A stretch of DNA of 64,000 nucleotides from Margaritispora aquatica (lineage: Eukaryota > Ascomycota > Leotiomycetes > Helotiales > Discinellaceae): positions 248,001 through 312,000 of the forward strand of contig VJWN01000003.1 in assembly GCA_007644065.1 (NCBI GenBank), in the 5' to 3' direction. The position numbers and the translations under genes were made by a program. Each line of letters begins with the position of its first letter. Position 1 is the first letter of the stretch. Positions 42,432 through 54,755 of the stretch are shown in pieces. The notes under the pieces are model-generated. The model saw nothing but the letters and a program-made list of their open reading frames with translations, was not told the DNA's origin and searched no databases.

Positions 42432-45141
42432 ATGGATCCCCCATCACCACAACGCGCAAATGTACGAGCCTCAATCAGCATTCGGCAACCTGTGAGTTGC
42501 GAACCATGTCGACATAGAAAGATCAAATGCTCTCGTACCCGACCGGTTTGCGACACTTGTCGACGCCGAAGATGTGTCGATCGCTGTGTATATAAGACTG
42601 ATGACAACGACTCTGAATCTAAAATTGCCAATTAAGAGTTGTTGGCCCGTATCAGCAATCTGGAGGAATTATTGAGACGGCACACAGATAGCACGGGCAC
42701 GAGCGCCATTCCTTCTCCGCCAGTCGACCACATGGGACAAGATGAATCGCCTCAATACGTCGCGACAAGTAGTGCAGTAGACTACTCGTCAAATGGGTCT
42801 ATCTACTTCGAGCTTCAGTCACCTCCGCCACAAAGAAGTGCAGGCATCCTGACATCCACGCCCAATGGGGATGTCAGATACGAGCTTCAAGCATCACAGT
42901 GGACGTCCATACTGGCTAATACACATCTTTCGATTGCCACGCCATCACTGAATGACGATTTAGAGGAGCCCGTCACTTCTGGTTTTCCATTCAACTCGTC
43001 TGAGTCGATCGATGATTTGTTACTATTATTGCCTCCTGCACAGCAATGCGATTACTTGAAGAACCAGTACTTCATAGTATTTTCACCTGTACGAATATTA
43101 CAGATTCAAAACTCGACAGAGAACTGACACAGTACCTAGCTTTTTCATATTCTACACGATCCAACCTTTCACGCTCAGTACGCACTGTTCATAGAGCAGC
43201 CCTCCAATACGCCTGTCTCCTGGCTCGCAATTTTATTTGTTATCATATCATTAGCAGTCACCGGACTCGAAGAAACCGACCCAATTCTCCGAGATCTAGC
43301 TCGCGGTTCTGATCCTTGCGAGAACATGCGATTGTTAAGCCGGAGATATCGTGATGCTGCTTTAAAATGTCTAGTGAAACAAGGCGTGTTTTGGGGCAAA
43401 CACAGTGTGCAGTCTTTACAAGCTTTGATTATGCTAATCTATGCCATGGGACACTCTCAAGATCATACCTGGGTTATTCTTGGTATCTCTAAGCAGGTTC
43501 TCATAATATGAATACAAAGCTGATGAATTTAGGAATGACATATAACGTGGCAATAGGTTTGGCATGTCACATCGATCCATCAACCTTCAACCTCAATCCC
43601 ATACAATGCGAAGAGCGTCGTCGCTGTTGGGCAGGCCACATGATGCTCTACACAATCCAAAACACCATCCTAGGCAACCCAGACCCCGGATGGCGAGTCT
43701 CATCCAACGTCCAGCTTCCCGCCGACGTGGATGACGCCTCAATTACAAGCACCGGAATAGACCACCCTCTACTTGGCCCGACACAAATGTCCTATCTCCT
43801 CTTCAAATTCAAGCTCTACAACCTCATGTCCCAAATTTGCAGCGAGACTTTCTCAGCCTCAGAGCCCAGCCGTGCCGCGATACAGAATCTAGACCAGCAG
43901 ATTTGCCTCGCGCAGGAATCATGGGATCGTCGCTACTTAGCCGACTCCATATTCGAAGCGCTCCCAACGCATCACGCTATGCACTTGCAAATTCTACACG
44001 CATATTCACACCAACTCTTCCTCCTTCTGCATCGATCTTTCTTCGCGCAATCGATCCTTGGACTCGATATACCTAACGAGTCTCAAATTCGCTGCATTGC
44101 GTCTGCCGAGGCTCTTCTGGATATCCATCGCATCCTGTCCGAGAAGCCTGAGTTTAGGCCATATCTGTGGTACACGCACGGTTTAGGTACAGTACTACGC
44201 CACTGCGAATCGAGGATCCGAAATTCTACCGCAAGAATTGTCGAAACTTACCTTTATCACTAACTAAAAAATTATTATTCTTATAATTTGATTATAATTT
44301 CCTTTAGTATATTGATTAATTAGATACTAATAAAGATTTTTTATTCTTTATTTTAAGATTAAAGATTATATTAACTATAGAATCATTGTCGAGAGTTAGG
44401 GTATAGTAAAATCATTAATTTACCCGTAAAATTTAAGCGGAATTTATAACCCTTTTAAATTTCTATTTTATAATATAAATATAACTATTTGAATAAAATC
44501 CTAGTATATAGAAGTATTAATATTGTTCTTATAGATAGTTTACACTCTTTAGAATACTTTTATTTATCGTGATTATCGAGAATAATTATGAGGCAAATGG
44601 TGACTTTTGGCTATTTTGGTGGGGTTTAAGCTTTCTTTAAATAGCTGTGTCCAGTGACTGTAGCTTCCACGCTTTCCACGCCGCAGCTATACTAGCTGTC
44701 GCGCTATTGATGCCAATCTACAAGCCGCAGTATGGGAAATTCAAGCGCGTGCTTAGTGAGACGTTGGCAAGGTTTGAGGCTTCAAGTGGCAGGAGCAAGA
44801 TATCAGCGAAAGCGGCGAGGATATTGAGGTTCTTGTTGTAAGTAAATAAACATGATTATGATATGTGCTATGCGTTAACACGTTTGCAGGGCCGCGCCAT
44901 CGCCCAACCAGCCATCAACTCTCAGCGCCGGGGTGAGGCTGGAAGAGAGGAGTGAGTGGCTGGGTGGAGATCAGATGCGTATATTCACGGAGCGGCTGCA
45001 GCCTCAGCAGTGGTTGGGGCCGTCGAATATCTCTTGGGTGAGCAGACCTTACAAGTGAAACTAAGAACTTGATCTACTGACGCATGATAGACCGAATGGG
45101 ACGCTTTGATGAGCAGCAGCGTTAGTGGAAGTAAAGTGTAA
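42432..45141 (+). pseudogene. Zn2Cys6 transcription factor, disrupted
   Basis: The ATG at 42432 starts a Zn2Cys6 DNA-binding domain, CEPCRHRKIKCSR then CDTCRRRRCVDRC. The frame then meets TAA at 42633-42635 and reopens in the same frame as ELLARISNLEELLRR, the usual coiled linker after such domains. Two ordinary introns follow (43091-43138 after FSP, and about 43490-43531 joining WVILG to MTYNVAIGLACHID). The fungal-specific regulatory domain (ALIMLIYAMGHSQDH, RRRCWAGHMMLY, HAYSHQLFLLLHRSFF) runs to GLG at 44187, where a 471-bp insertion breaks it; the frame resumes after 44662 as SFHAFHAAAILAVALLMPIY. Two more introns lead to the stop at 45141. With the stop and the insertion it cannot make a full protein. 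Probably it controlled the neighbouring catabolic genes; that is inference. Confidence 0.88.
44190..44660. mobile_element. 471-bp AT-rich insertion with TA duplication (MITE-like)
   Basis: The insertion sits exactly between two TA dinucleotides (44188-44189 and 44661-44662). Removing it with one TA joins the flanks to GGT-TTA-GGT-AGC-TTC, giving the conserved GLGSFHAFHAA of Zn2Cys6 proteins. The ends start CAGTACTACG and end CCAGTGACTG; reverse-complemented, the right end begins CAGTCACTGG, so the outermost CAGT..ACT is shared. TA duplication and CAGT ends are typical of Tc1/mariner-pogo elements, widespread in fungi. The interior is strongly AT-rich and has no long open frame. It is most simply a non-autonomous element, possibly further altered by C-to-T mutation. 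Confidence 0.75.
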
Positions 45142-45686
45142 GTTCGTGTCATATGTAGAGAGGTGCAATTTGAAGGAGTTAAGAGTTGGGATTGTGACAA
45201 AGCCCAGTTTGAAACGGGGCATTTTCGCTTAACAAATAGGAGCGAATCTGTTCATGATCGCTGTAACTAAATACCACCACAATACGTACCCCTTAAGCGA
45301 TAGTTCGGGACTTATTCAAAATCGTTCCATCTTCATATCATTTCCTCATTATTGCCTTGTCATCCCACATTCAATCCCCAATTCCAACCCTTTTCGCATG
45401 CTCGTTCACTCGCCTCGCTAAAGTAGCGAGCCCCGCATTTACCCCGCCAGGGGGAACAGGAAGATCGCCATCGCCATGACATCACCACCAATACCACCAG
45501 TTCCAAGCCACCTTGAGCCTCCTCGATTCCATTTCATATCTCCTATTTCTACTGACTTCTTCCCCCCAATTCCTCCTATATCTTACGAATAATTAAATGC
45601 GAACCACCTTCATCCGCAGATTCAGATCCACGCAAACCATCAGAATAAACCACAAGTCCAATACCAGTTCCAGTACCAAGACCAAA
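45142..45686. other. Intergenic: promoter of the CsbD-like gene
   Basis: No coding region is supported. The frame of the CsbD-like gene opens at an earlier ATG (45597), which would add 30 basic residues; that part is more likely leader. Confidence 0.4.
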
Positions 45687-46130
45687 ATGTCAGCTCCAAC
45701 CCAAACCCCAGGATCGAACGACACGCAAGCTTCCATGATCGGTGGCCATGCGCAGTATGCTAAGGGTTATGCTGAGGAGACCAGTTCGTCTTTCCCTGTT
45801 CCTATCCTCCCATCTCCCCATCTCCCCTCCATTATAACCCATCTCACCTCCACTCCACCCACATACAACCAGCAAGAACCAAGCTAACACTGCACTCCCA
45901 TTCCCACAGTCGGGAACCTAACCGGCTCCAAAGACTGGCAAGAGTCCGGAAAAGCAGACGCCAAAGCCGGCATCGAGACCATGAAAGCGGCGAACGCGCA
46001 GAAGACCAGTGAACCGGCCGCGTCGGGCATAGGGGGTAAGGTGGAGGAGTTGGCGGGAAAGGCGGCGGGGTGTGAGGGTATGGAGAAGGAGGGAGCCGTG
46101 AGGCAGGAGAAGGCTAGTGGGTCATCGTAG
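45687..46130 (+). CDS. CsbD-like stress protein
   Basis: I chose the ATG at 45687 (MSAPTQTPGS). An intron of about 120 bases joins AEET to IGNLTGSKDWQESG; its acceptor is clean (CCACAG) but the donor (GTTCGT) is weak. The spliced product is short, hydrophilic and Ala/Gly/Lys/Glu-rich, with the repeated pattern KGYAEETIGNLTGSKDWQES and GGKVEELAGKAAGCEG typical of the CsbD-like family, which in bacteria belongs to the general stress regulon and in fungi is often induced in conidia or under stress. The in-frame ATG at 45597 could give a basic, mitochondrial-like N-terminus (MRTTFIRRFRS), so alternative starts are possible. Confidence 0.7.
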
Positions 46131-46460
46131 GTTGTGTTTGCTTGAAAGAGATATGGAGGGTTGAGGTGGATTGGTGATACCATGGAGGGTTTTGCTGAAT
46201 GTTTGCTACAGTTTTGCTGGAGGTATACTGAAGGTATGGTTGTATTAGTATAGTTGTGAAGGATAGGTCGACATGAATGACTACTGCGAATCAAACAATA
46301 TGATTAGTACTAGACACTAATCTACACAACCGCTTATGATTAGTATCCATTCAGACTCGAGAAGCCCCATGTATTGATGTGATCGATGACCGAGCTTCCT
46401 GCCGCAGCTCTGCGCGTGCCATCTACATTTCCAAGCGAGGATAGTATACCTGCCATCACA
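46131..46460. other. Convergent intergenic region
   Basis: This separates the CsbD-like gene 3' end from the 3' end of the Zn2Cys6 gene. Nothing specific is seen. Confidence 0.35.
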
Positions 46461-48942
46461 TTAACCCAAAGCTCTCAAAAGTTCACCTAGATTCACAACT
46501 GAAAACTTACCTCCACCCGGCGCCCTCTGATCAAAGCCCGCCTCACTCCAATTTCCCCCAAAGAAGCTCGTACTACTCAACAAATTGCCCACAGGCGTCT
46601 TCTCCGCTGCACTGCTCTGAGCGTGACCCTGGCGTTCACCAACTTGCTCCGCGCTCCTCGCCACGGACGAAACAGGCGCATAGCTGCCACTCTTGCGTAT
46701 GTGCGCGATGGCTTCCATGCGCAGCTCATCGAGGACGCCGCTGCTTTTCTGGGAGAAGGACTCTTTGGCTTCGCAGATTTTGATCTGGTCTTGGCAGCGA
46801 GAGGCGGCTTCGAAGTAGGGCTTCCAGTTGGGGGCATGGAGGTTTTTGATCACGTAGACGTAGAGGGCGACAATGGCTTGGTAGCCGCAGTAATGGAAGA
46901 ACTAGTTCGTGGGTTAGCTGTGGCTTCAAAACTTTTGATGGATGTGTTGTGTTGCTAAATTATGGAAGTACATACCCAAGAAGTGCGAAATTTGTCCGGT
47001 CGTTTGTTTATCGAGTCAATGATGTCTGTGATAGCCCATGCCGCATCTAAGCATTGCGATACCTTTTTTTTCGACTTCTGGATCAGGTCTAGTCCATCGA
47101 CATCGCCGTACTGATGCCGATCAAGATCGTCAAGAAGAAATGATCGAAATAATAGTACAAGCATTTCCTGATATGAAATTCGAAGACCAATAATTTGAGA
47201 TTGATAGAGGGTAGAAAGAGGTGTAATATCTAGGTCGATATCGATGAAATGTGCAATTTCATCTCGCCATGCTTGCGCTTCTTCCATGATTGAATCCGCT
47301 ATTATGAAACGCTGGTCGATGGTGGGTTTGCGAATGTTGGGCAGCTTCTGAGTTATCTTATGCATGATGATACAGAGCCTGGGAATTATATCAGCAGAGA
47401 CTCTACTAGGTACGAGGTGGTAATATCTAACTTGATATGGTATACTGATGCTTTGGTCTCACTGTGGTCCGTAATATTCGCAGTCATCAAGGTCGTGGGA
47501 GATAAATCAGCGTCATTTACAAACAAAGGAAGATCTTGATCCGCATCTTCATCTCGTAGCATGGCCGGTCTCCCAAGCGAAGATGCCAGGTATTTATCCA
47601 CGACATATGCTTGCCAGAAAGTTCGCTTAGCACATTCAGCGTAGACCAAGTCGTCGCTCTCAGGCGGACGAGGTTTGCGATGCAAATTGAGTATAAAAAT
47701 GAAGTTCTGCAGAGCATTAGTATCAGTAAGTGGTGATACTCAGATAAATACAATGCGACATCGTCTTGAGGGTACTTACTACCATGGTAGCCAATACTGA
47801 GCAAGCATGATTGACTCGGGATCTGCTGAGCAAGTAATGACACTGGAGTAACCTTGCTTGAATGGTGGCAAGACAAACTTCACCAGTCTCATTTTTCAGT
47901 TGATTCTCGGCGGCGTGAAAGTAATAGAAACTGCACGCTGTCAACGAAATGTCTACTAAGCGAATGCCCATCACATACCTTAAATCTGTATCTGTCCGCT
48001 CGGAGCCACCAAACATGCTCTGATGAGACGAAGCAAAAACCATCAGCACGACTGCTCGCTGACCATTATTCTGTGTGCCCCTCGAGATATTACCAAAGCT
48101 ACTCAAGAGCTCCGTCGTCCATATCTCAACAGTGGGAGCATGCAAAATCCGGGTAAGTGCCGACCCTTCACTAAAATACCTCCTGACCATCGTCCGTGCA
48201 AGCTCTGGCGTAGGTAGGACGAAGAAGGAATTGTCGATTTCTGGAAATGATGCATCGCCATACATATAGACTGGAGTCTTTTGTAGTTTGTAGCGTCGTA
48301 TCATCTTCTGCTCTGTGCGTTCATAAAGAGATGCTCCCGTTGCAGGGTCATCTTTGTAATCAAACGGATTTACAATCGTGTCGTCTCTTTCTGATGGCGT
48401 CGCAGCTGCGAGTTCTTCAGTTGGAAGACTGGGATCAATTCGCGCGTTCATCTCATGAATCCGCTGAGCTTTCCGAGGCCTTTCTGGGAACTCGCTTCCT
48501 CGTTGTGGATCAAGCCCTCGACTTCCTTGGGTATCGAGTGACTGCTCAGATGAAACCCTCGATGGTGACCTTTGAGATGAAATGCTGCCATGCGGAGGAT
48601 TCGTCGCATGTGAATTCATTGCATCGAAATATCGGACCTGCTCTGCAGGAGATACGGTCTCAATAGCAGGGGCAGCACCACGTGTATACGTCGCTTTATA
48701 TTCACAGGCTTTACCCCTTTTGATGCAATGCGCACAAGGTTGTTTACCAGTACATCGCATTTTTCGCCTATTCTGATATTAGAACAACTTGATTCCAAAA
48801 TAGGAAAAGAATTTACTTACGACTTACAATTATCACAAGCACGTGTCACTCGAGGACGCTGTCTGTTGGGATTGGCTGATGGCTGTAGACCACCATCTCC
48901 ACCTGTGTCCATCAACATGCCATTCGCAAGTGATGCATCCAT
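46461..48942 (-). CDS. Zn2Cys6 transcription factor, apparently intact
   Basis: The ATG at 48942 (MDASLANGMLMDTGG) starts exon 1, which carries the first half of the zinc cluster, RACDNCKS; an intron splits the cluster and exon 2 continues RKMRCTGKQPCAHCIKRGKACEY. A basic, Ser-rich linker follows. The fungal-specific transcription-factor domain begins near TPELARTMVRRYFS and continues over several exons: FYYFHAAENQLKNETGEVCL; the region with YAECAKRTFWQAYVVDKYLA and LGRPAMLRDEDADQDLP; then DIDLDITPLSTLYQSQIIGL and FFHYCGYQAIVALYVYVIKN. It ends FSVVNLGELLRALG. Five or six short introns are implied; I did not resolve every border. The target genes are unknown; the nearest divergent gene is not adjacent, as 1.6 kb separates it from the sugar transporter. 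Confidence 0.8.
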
Positions 48943-50557
48943 CTTTATCCGCAAGCAATACCTCTCTCCTCAATAAGGATGGGAGACTTCAGCTCTCACA
49001 TGCTATTCTTCGTTGCTCTATGAGTGTCAAAAGGGGCTCAACAGCTTTTGAGATGAAGGAAAAGCGGATGTCTCGGCCGGAAAAATCCACTTTTGAAAAG
49101 TGCCAGCCACCAAATCCTTCATCTCATTCGTCTTCATCTCTCCTCTCCTCTCCTCTCCTCTCCTCTCTTGCTTGCACCACATACATACTTAAGCCACCGT
49201 TCTCGACATCTAAGGCACCTCAGCAGTCTCTTTCCAAGGGGGACAAGGTATTACATACGGTACCAACTACAATAATTCATACAATTACTTCAACAGGGCT
49301 TCAAATGCCATCTCATCAATTACTCAAGGTTCGCATTACGGTCCAAGCTCAAATTGCTTCGACCTCATAATATCATGGAGACTTCTCTGACTTACCATCG
49401 AAACGCCACACCACGAGAGAGAAGTGTCTCGTACACACCGTATTTCCCTCATCTTCCGATTTCTACAGATATATGTACAGCAAATCCCAGCACTAGCATA
49501 CTTGGTTGTGCCTGTATTTGATCCTATGTCTTGACATAAGTTCGACCTCCAAGCGATGGAAACAATAGCTCAGGCTCAAGCTCAAGTCTAGCTCGCACTT
49601 TGATGTCGAGTATATATCTACCAGTGCCCTATGCCAATATAGGTAGCATGTGCTCTTATGATTACAAACATCTCCATCACCTGTCCCCTCATATCATCCA
49701 TTTCATACTACGGTCGGTACCCATAGTGCACTACATGAATTAAGCGAAGCCATGTAGACAGCCTAGACTTTCTTTCCCCTCAATTGCCCTCGTCACTTCG
49801 GAAGGGAAGGAGAGTCTATCCTCATTGCCGAAATTGAATCGAATTGAACTGAATTGTCCGTTCCGGAAGTTCCAGTCTCGAGTTCAATCCAGGTGTAGTG
49901 GCAAGAGGGTTGGCTTCAAATGGATGGTAGACTCAAGCCATGTCTTCTCGGAACTTCACAGATAGAGGATGTAGAGATAAACACTTGGCTGAGAGCATCC
50001 TAGCATACGTACATAAATAAATAAATGGAGAGCTGGAAGTTCATAGACACCACATTGGACGACATCACATGCCCACAGAGCGAAACAACAATAGATGAGA
50101 GGGCTTAATGATACAAAAGCTTAATTCTTGATTTCAACGAGGTGGTTCACATTCTCAGTACACAAAACTTTTCAACCTTTCATTTCTCCACATGACACTC
50201 TTCTACCTCAAATCCTGCTTATCCCCATTACCAAACCTGACCACCCCAAGGGTATAGTATGCCATGTAAATATTAGCAAGGAGAATTATACGTAGCAGTT
50301 CATGCTCTCCAACCCATCACTACACACTTCGAGCTCGTCTCAATTCATGTCCATCCACCACTGTTATTGCCTACCCTTCCCCGTTACTACTTAATTTTTA
50401 ACCACCACAAATCGCGCCTACCCACCAACAACAGCCGTGCCAGTGCAACATGTAAGAAGACACGCATTGCAACAGTAGCCACTCAAGTCATGTCCAGCCG
50501 ACTAAACGAATGACAAAAAAGCGAGGAAAGCCAAACTAGACAATACGACTATCTAAT
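48943..50557. other. Intergenic, 1.6 kb
   Basis: It holds the promoter of the Zn2Cys6 gene and the 3' flank of the sugar transporter. A pyrimidine microsatellite lies at about 49139-49168. Plus-strand frames (for example 48843-49370) are shadows or low complexity. No gene is called. Confidence 0.4.
49139..49168. repeat. TCCTC pentanucleotide microsatellite
   Basis: About six units of TCCTC (CTCCT) stand about 200 bases upstream of the minus-strand Zn2Cys6 start. Pyrimidine tracts are frequent in fungal promoters and can form non-B DNA. Confidence 0.6.
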
Positions 50558-52741
50558 CTAGTAACTCTTCTCTCCAACCTCTCCACTCCCATTCCCACTC
50601 GCAACATCATCACTCGCGACCCCCCTCTTCCTCTCACTCCTCTCGCGATCCGCCTTCCTCAACTGATCCACGCGCTCGCCGTCACTGTTGCTATCAAACT
50701 TATACAGACTCCTCAACGTAGCGCCCTTGCGCATCAAGATATAGCGATTAAACCACCAGGGCAACGCCTCAGTGAGCTGATACTTCATGTGCACACGCGT
50801 CGGCACCGCGAATATATAATCCAGCTCCTCGAGGGTGCGCTGCTTCGTCTCGGGCACGAAGAAGAAGATCATGATCAGCGCGACAATGTTGGTGCCTGCG
50901 TAGAAGCAGAATACACCTGTGGTGCCCATGGCGGACAGCATGAGCGGCAGGAAGAGCGTTAGAACTGTTGCCCAGAACAGACAAGTTGCGACGGCCCAGC
51001 CCATGCCGACTTCGCGGTGTGAGAGCGGGAAGACCTCTGCTGAGTAGGCGAAGGGGACGGGTCCCTCGCCGGGAGAGTAGAACATGGCGAAGATGTAGAT
51101 GAACATAGCGACAAGCGCCAGATGGACCGTAAGGTCTGGGTTGATAAGAGCGCATAATCCCGAAGCGAGGAGTGTCCACGCCATGTTGGGGAAAGTGAAT
51201 AGGAGTAGAGCACGGCGACCAAAAGTATCGATGGTCCAGATAGCGGGAAAAGCGAACAGGAAATTGATGAGACCGAAGCCGAAGGAGGCCCAGAGGGCTT
51301 GGTAGTCCGTGAAGCCCGAGTTCTTGAAGATGGTGGATGAGTAGAAGGCGATGATGTTGATGCCGCACATTTGCTGGGCAATCATGACTGTGAAGGAGGC
51401 GAGTGTTGCGCGACGGATACGTGGAATGGTGAAGAGTTGCACGAAGCGCGTTACGTAGTTGTTCTTCCCGATGATCTCGCTCTCGATGATCAGTTGCGAG
51501 TGGATGTAGTACAAGTCGCGGGCAGCCTGGACTTGGTTGTTGCGGAGCTTGAGGAGGGACTTGTATGCTTGTTGGTATCTGTTTTTCTCTGTGGTGTTTC
51601 TTAGTGGTTGCTAAAATATAATGCAGAAGAAAGACACATACTCATAAGCCATCTTGGCGATTCAGGACAGAAGTAAATCAAAATAAGCAAAGGAATAGCC
51701 GGAATCAAAGCAGATCCCAACTGTAATCTCCACGCATTCTTGCCAGTGTTGACCATAGCAAGATTGGCAGCCGTTCCCAAAAAGATACCTAACGCCGTCC
51801 ACAACTGCCAGGACATAACTAATGCACCACGAATAGCCGCAGGTGCATTCTCAGCAGCGTAAATCGGGACCGTTGAGCCCTTGGAGCCCATGCCGAGACC
51901 GAGCAACAGACGACATACGAACAGCTGCTCCCAGGTCTGGGTGAAGGCGGATCCAATGACGGGTAAGAAGCAGAAGACGGCGGCGAAGAAGATGGTACCG
52001 CGACGACCGAAGTAGAAGTTCAATGGATCGGAAATCCAGCAGCCGACAAATGCTGAGGAGAGGTATGGCGCTGCGTTGACGAGACCAACAAGGAAGGTGT
52101 CGCGGGTTGTATCTTCGGCGATTCCAAAGACTGTTGGGAAAGACAAATTGGCTCCATTGGAACCGGTTTGATCCCATCCTTGAACAGCAGCTCCAATGGA
52201 ACAGGTGAAGATTGTCAACTGAGCGGTCGTTAGCTAACAGGTTGTTTTGACCGCAAGTTGACAGAACTCACGTATAAAGCCATAGGATGGCGCCACTTAT
52301 GGAGGACTTCATTGCGAAGAACCTCAATCTCAGTAGCATCCAGCTGGTGCTCTCCCTCAATATCCTCATAGTCGTTCGGGTTTTGAGCGACCAAAGCTCC
52401 CTTTTGGAGCAAAGCAGTGTGCTCAACAAGTCCCTTCTCTTGAGCAAATTCAACGACATCTTGCATGAGATTCTCGTACGGGATGCCATGCAATGGATTG
52501 CGGATCCTGAAGAGTGGTTAGCATGCCATCCATTCGAAATGTGCTAAGTGAATGAAGGGCTGGTAACTTACTTTCCCTCGGTGTTAGTGCTCAAATCTAC
52601 ATCTACAGCGATTGAGGAGCGGCGACGACCACCATTACTGCAAAGACATCAGTATTTGAACTTGTACTAGATTTATTTCACTGCTACTAGGAGAACTCAC
52701 TTCTGCTCCATATGGCGACTTTCCGACTTTGAATGATCCAT
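50558..52741 (-). CDS. MFS sugar transporter
   Basis: The ATG at 52741 ([14 protein letters not shown]) starts exon 1; introns lie near 52700-52640, 52570-52510, 52270-52220 and 51650-51590. The text shows all the sugar-porter signatures: [16 protein letters not shown] (loop 2-3), [20 protein letters not shown] then ENAPAAIRG (helix 4-5), PESPRWLM at the end of lobe one, IDTFGRR in the second lobe and the closing [15 protein letters not shown]. Twelve helices are expected. The long hydrophilic N-terminal segment (with [18 protein letters not shown] acidic text) and the Ser/Asp/Gly-rich C-terminus are cytosolic. Substrate is probably a hexose, disaccharide or polyol, but cannot be assigned from motifs. 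Confidence 0.85.
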
Positions 52742-54755
52742 CTTGATAGCTAATTAAGCGAACGCAACTCAAAGATCAAACAAGAAATAAACAAGAATCA
52801 AAAATTCTCACAAGGCACTTAAGCACTCTTGGAAACGGGGGAGCAGCAAGCTTATATGAGCCCTCCACGAAACCTAGTCTCTAAATCAACAAAACGTCTT
52901 TTCAATCGCCTGCCCCATAAAACTCAGCACACTCATCTAATCACCATCGCGCCCTCACAAGATCCCCCACAACCCCATGGCATCTTTCCCCAGAGCAGTA
53001 AAGCCAGGCCGCGTGCATTCTGGATGCGAAACCTTCGCGCGCCGTTAGCTTCTCGTAGCTCTCTCGTAGCTTGAGAAGCTAGCTCTAGTTCGCGGTTGCG
53101 GCTTTACCCCAGAAGGCAGGTGATCATCATGTGCCGAAGCATAATTGATGAGCCAAGAAGCGCGATGGAAGATATCCATCTCCTTCAGCGCCTGTTGAAG
53201 TGCTGATGTCGCACAATAGAGTTTGGAGAGGAGAGCTCGAGATTCCTAGCTTTACGTATAGTCGTGGCACACGAATGGTTGACAGTGCTGATCTTTGTTG
53301 CGGTCTCGAAGATGAACATCAGATATTCCCGTAGGCTGAGTGGCAACGACAGTTCTCGACCTCGAACGATTTATCTCCGTCTCAAGGCACAACATCCTCA
53401 GATGAAGGGAAACCATACCTACTGCACACAGCACACTAGATCCCCCATCTACCAGCAACTAGTTTTTCAAATTCATTTCAAACAAAGACACCTGACTGGA
53501 GAACGAGTATTAGGGTATTCCCCGCCAAGCACATGTTGACGTCAATTAGCGCGAGCAAATAAATGACAGCTCCATCAAAACATCACGATGGTTCCTCGCT
53601 ACCTACCTACTCACCAAAACAACAACACTTCAGCAACTAACCGACAGCGCCCACAATCCGCTCGACTTGCCACAGCCAGAATACTAAGAGAGGTCATAAG
53701 AGGAGAGAAAAAAAAAGAATAGAATTGAGAAGGTCTGTTCTTCTTATGTCCAAATCTCCACCATACTGCACTGTAATATACTATAGTACTGGCACAAGAT
53801 CTTGACTTCCCCTCAAACCCGCAACTTGAGAAAACGCTCTTAAATGAAAAACAACACTTGCAACAAAAATTTCACTTCACTTCACCTCACATCAGAACAC
53901 AACACATTTCATCATTCCATCTCCCCAGCTACACAATCCCACCAATGCCACTCTTTCATTGCTCATTCAAGTCCAAACCCCGAATTCCAAATCTAAACTC
54001 AAACACCCACACTCACACCCACACCCACAACCAAACAACAGCCAAGACCCCTTCCCGCCCGCAAAAAGAAACGAAATAAAAGCTCCTAATCTCCCTCAAG
54101 CATCCCATCAAGCCATCCCGGTTCCCGACCTTCAGTGCGGGGAAGGCGTTGGAGGAGGAGCCGGAGACAGAGCCGGCGGAGCTAGCTCCAAGACTAAGAT
54201 ACCGAAACTACCCACATAACTACAAACTCGGCGACTAGCATGGACATTTCCCCTCAACTAGTCAAAAAATTAAATTCAAGGAGAATCCCGTGCTGACCTC
54301 ACCATTCACACTGCACAAGTATCGACAAGAGGAGAGCTCGAGCGATGATGATTAATATCCGGATTGAGGATGCGAAGTATGCTTTCAGAAACCAGCAGTT
54401 GCCGAACATTACTCAATATTACCTACAAAGAAGCAGTTCACAGAGTTGAGCGAGGGGCAAGATATGAAAAACAGATGGACAAACAAACAGACAAACAGGA
54501 GTAGGTATAACCAGGCCAACCATTGCCGACCTCTCAAGGCAGCATGTATTTCGCACAACCTAATCACTCTTCGTTTAACGTCTAGATCTCATCTCGTACG
54601 CCCCCTATGATATATCCAAGAAAGCAATATGCACTTTTACAAAATCAAAGGGCGTCAAAATTGCCCATGAAACCAAAATGCGCAATAAATGCACAAATAA
54701 CCTCCAACGCCATGCTGAAATCCAAATAACGCCTTCTTCCCAGCAAAATGCAAAA
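52742..54755. other. Intergenic, 2 kb
   Basis: It holds the sugar-transporter promoter and the 3' flank of the channel gene. A degenerate CACACCC tract lies at about 54001-54031, and AG-rich and A-rich runs near 53690-53720. Open frames here are low complexity and are not called as genes. Confidence 0.4.

Noticed and set aside
42639..43127. Separate gene starting after the stop in the Zn2Cys6 region
   Set aside because: It has no ATG at its start and its text is the linker of the upstream zinc cluster in the same frame.
46623..46958. 111-codon plus-strand frame
   Set aside because: It lies opposite the last exons of the Zn2Cys6 gene, whose frame has the family motifs.
53858..54219. Pro/His/Thr-rich open frames on plus strand
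   Set aside because: Low-complexity translation of a CACACCC tract; no motif.
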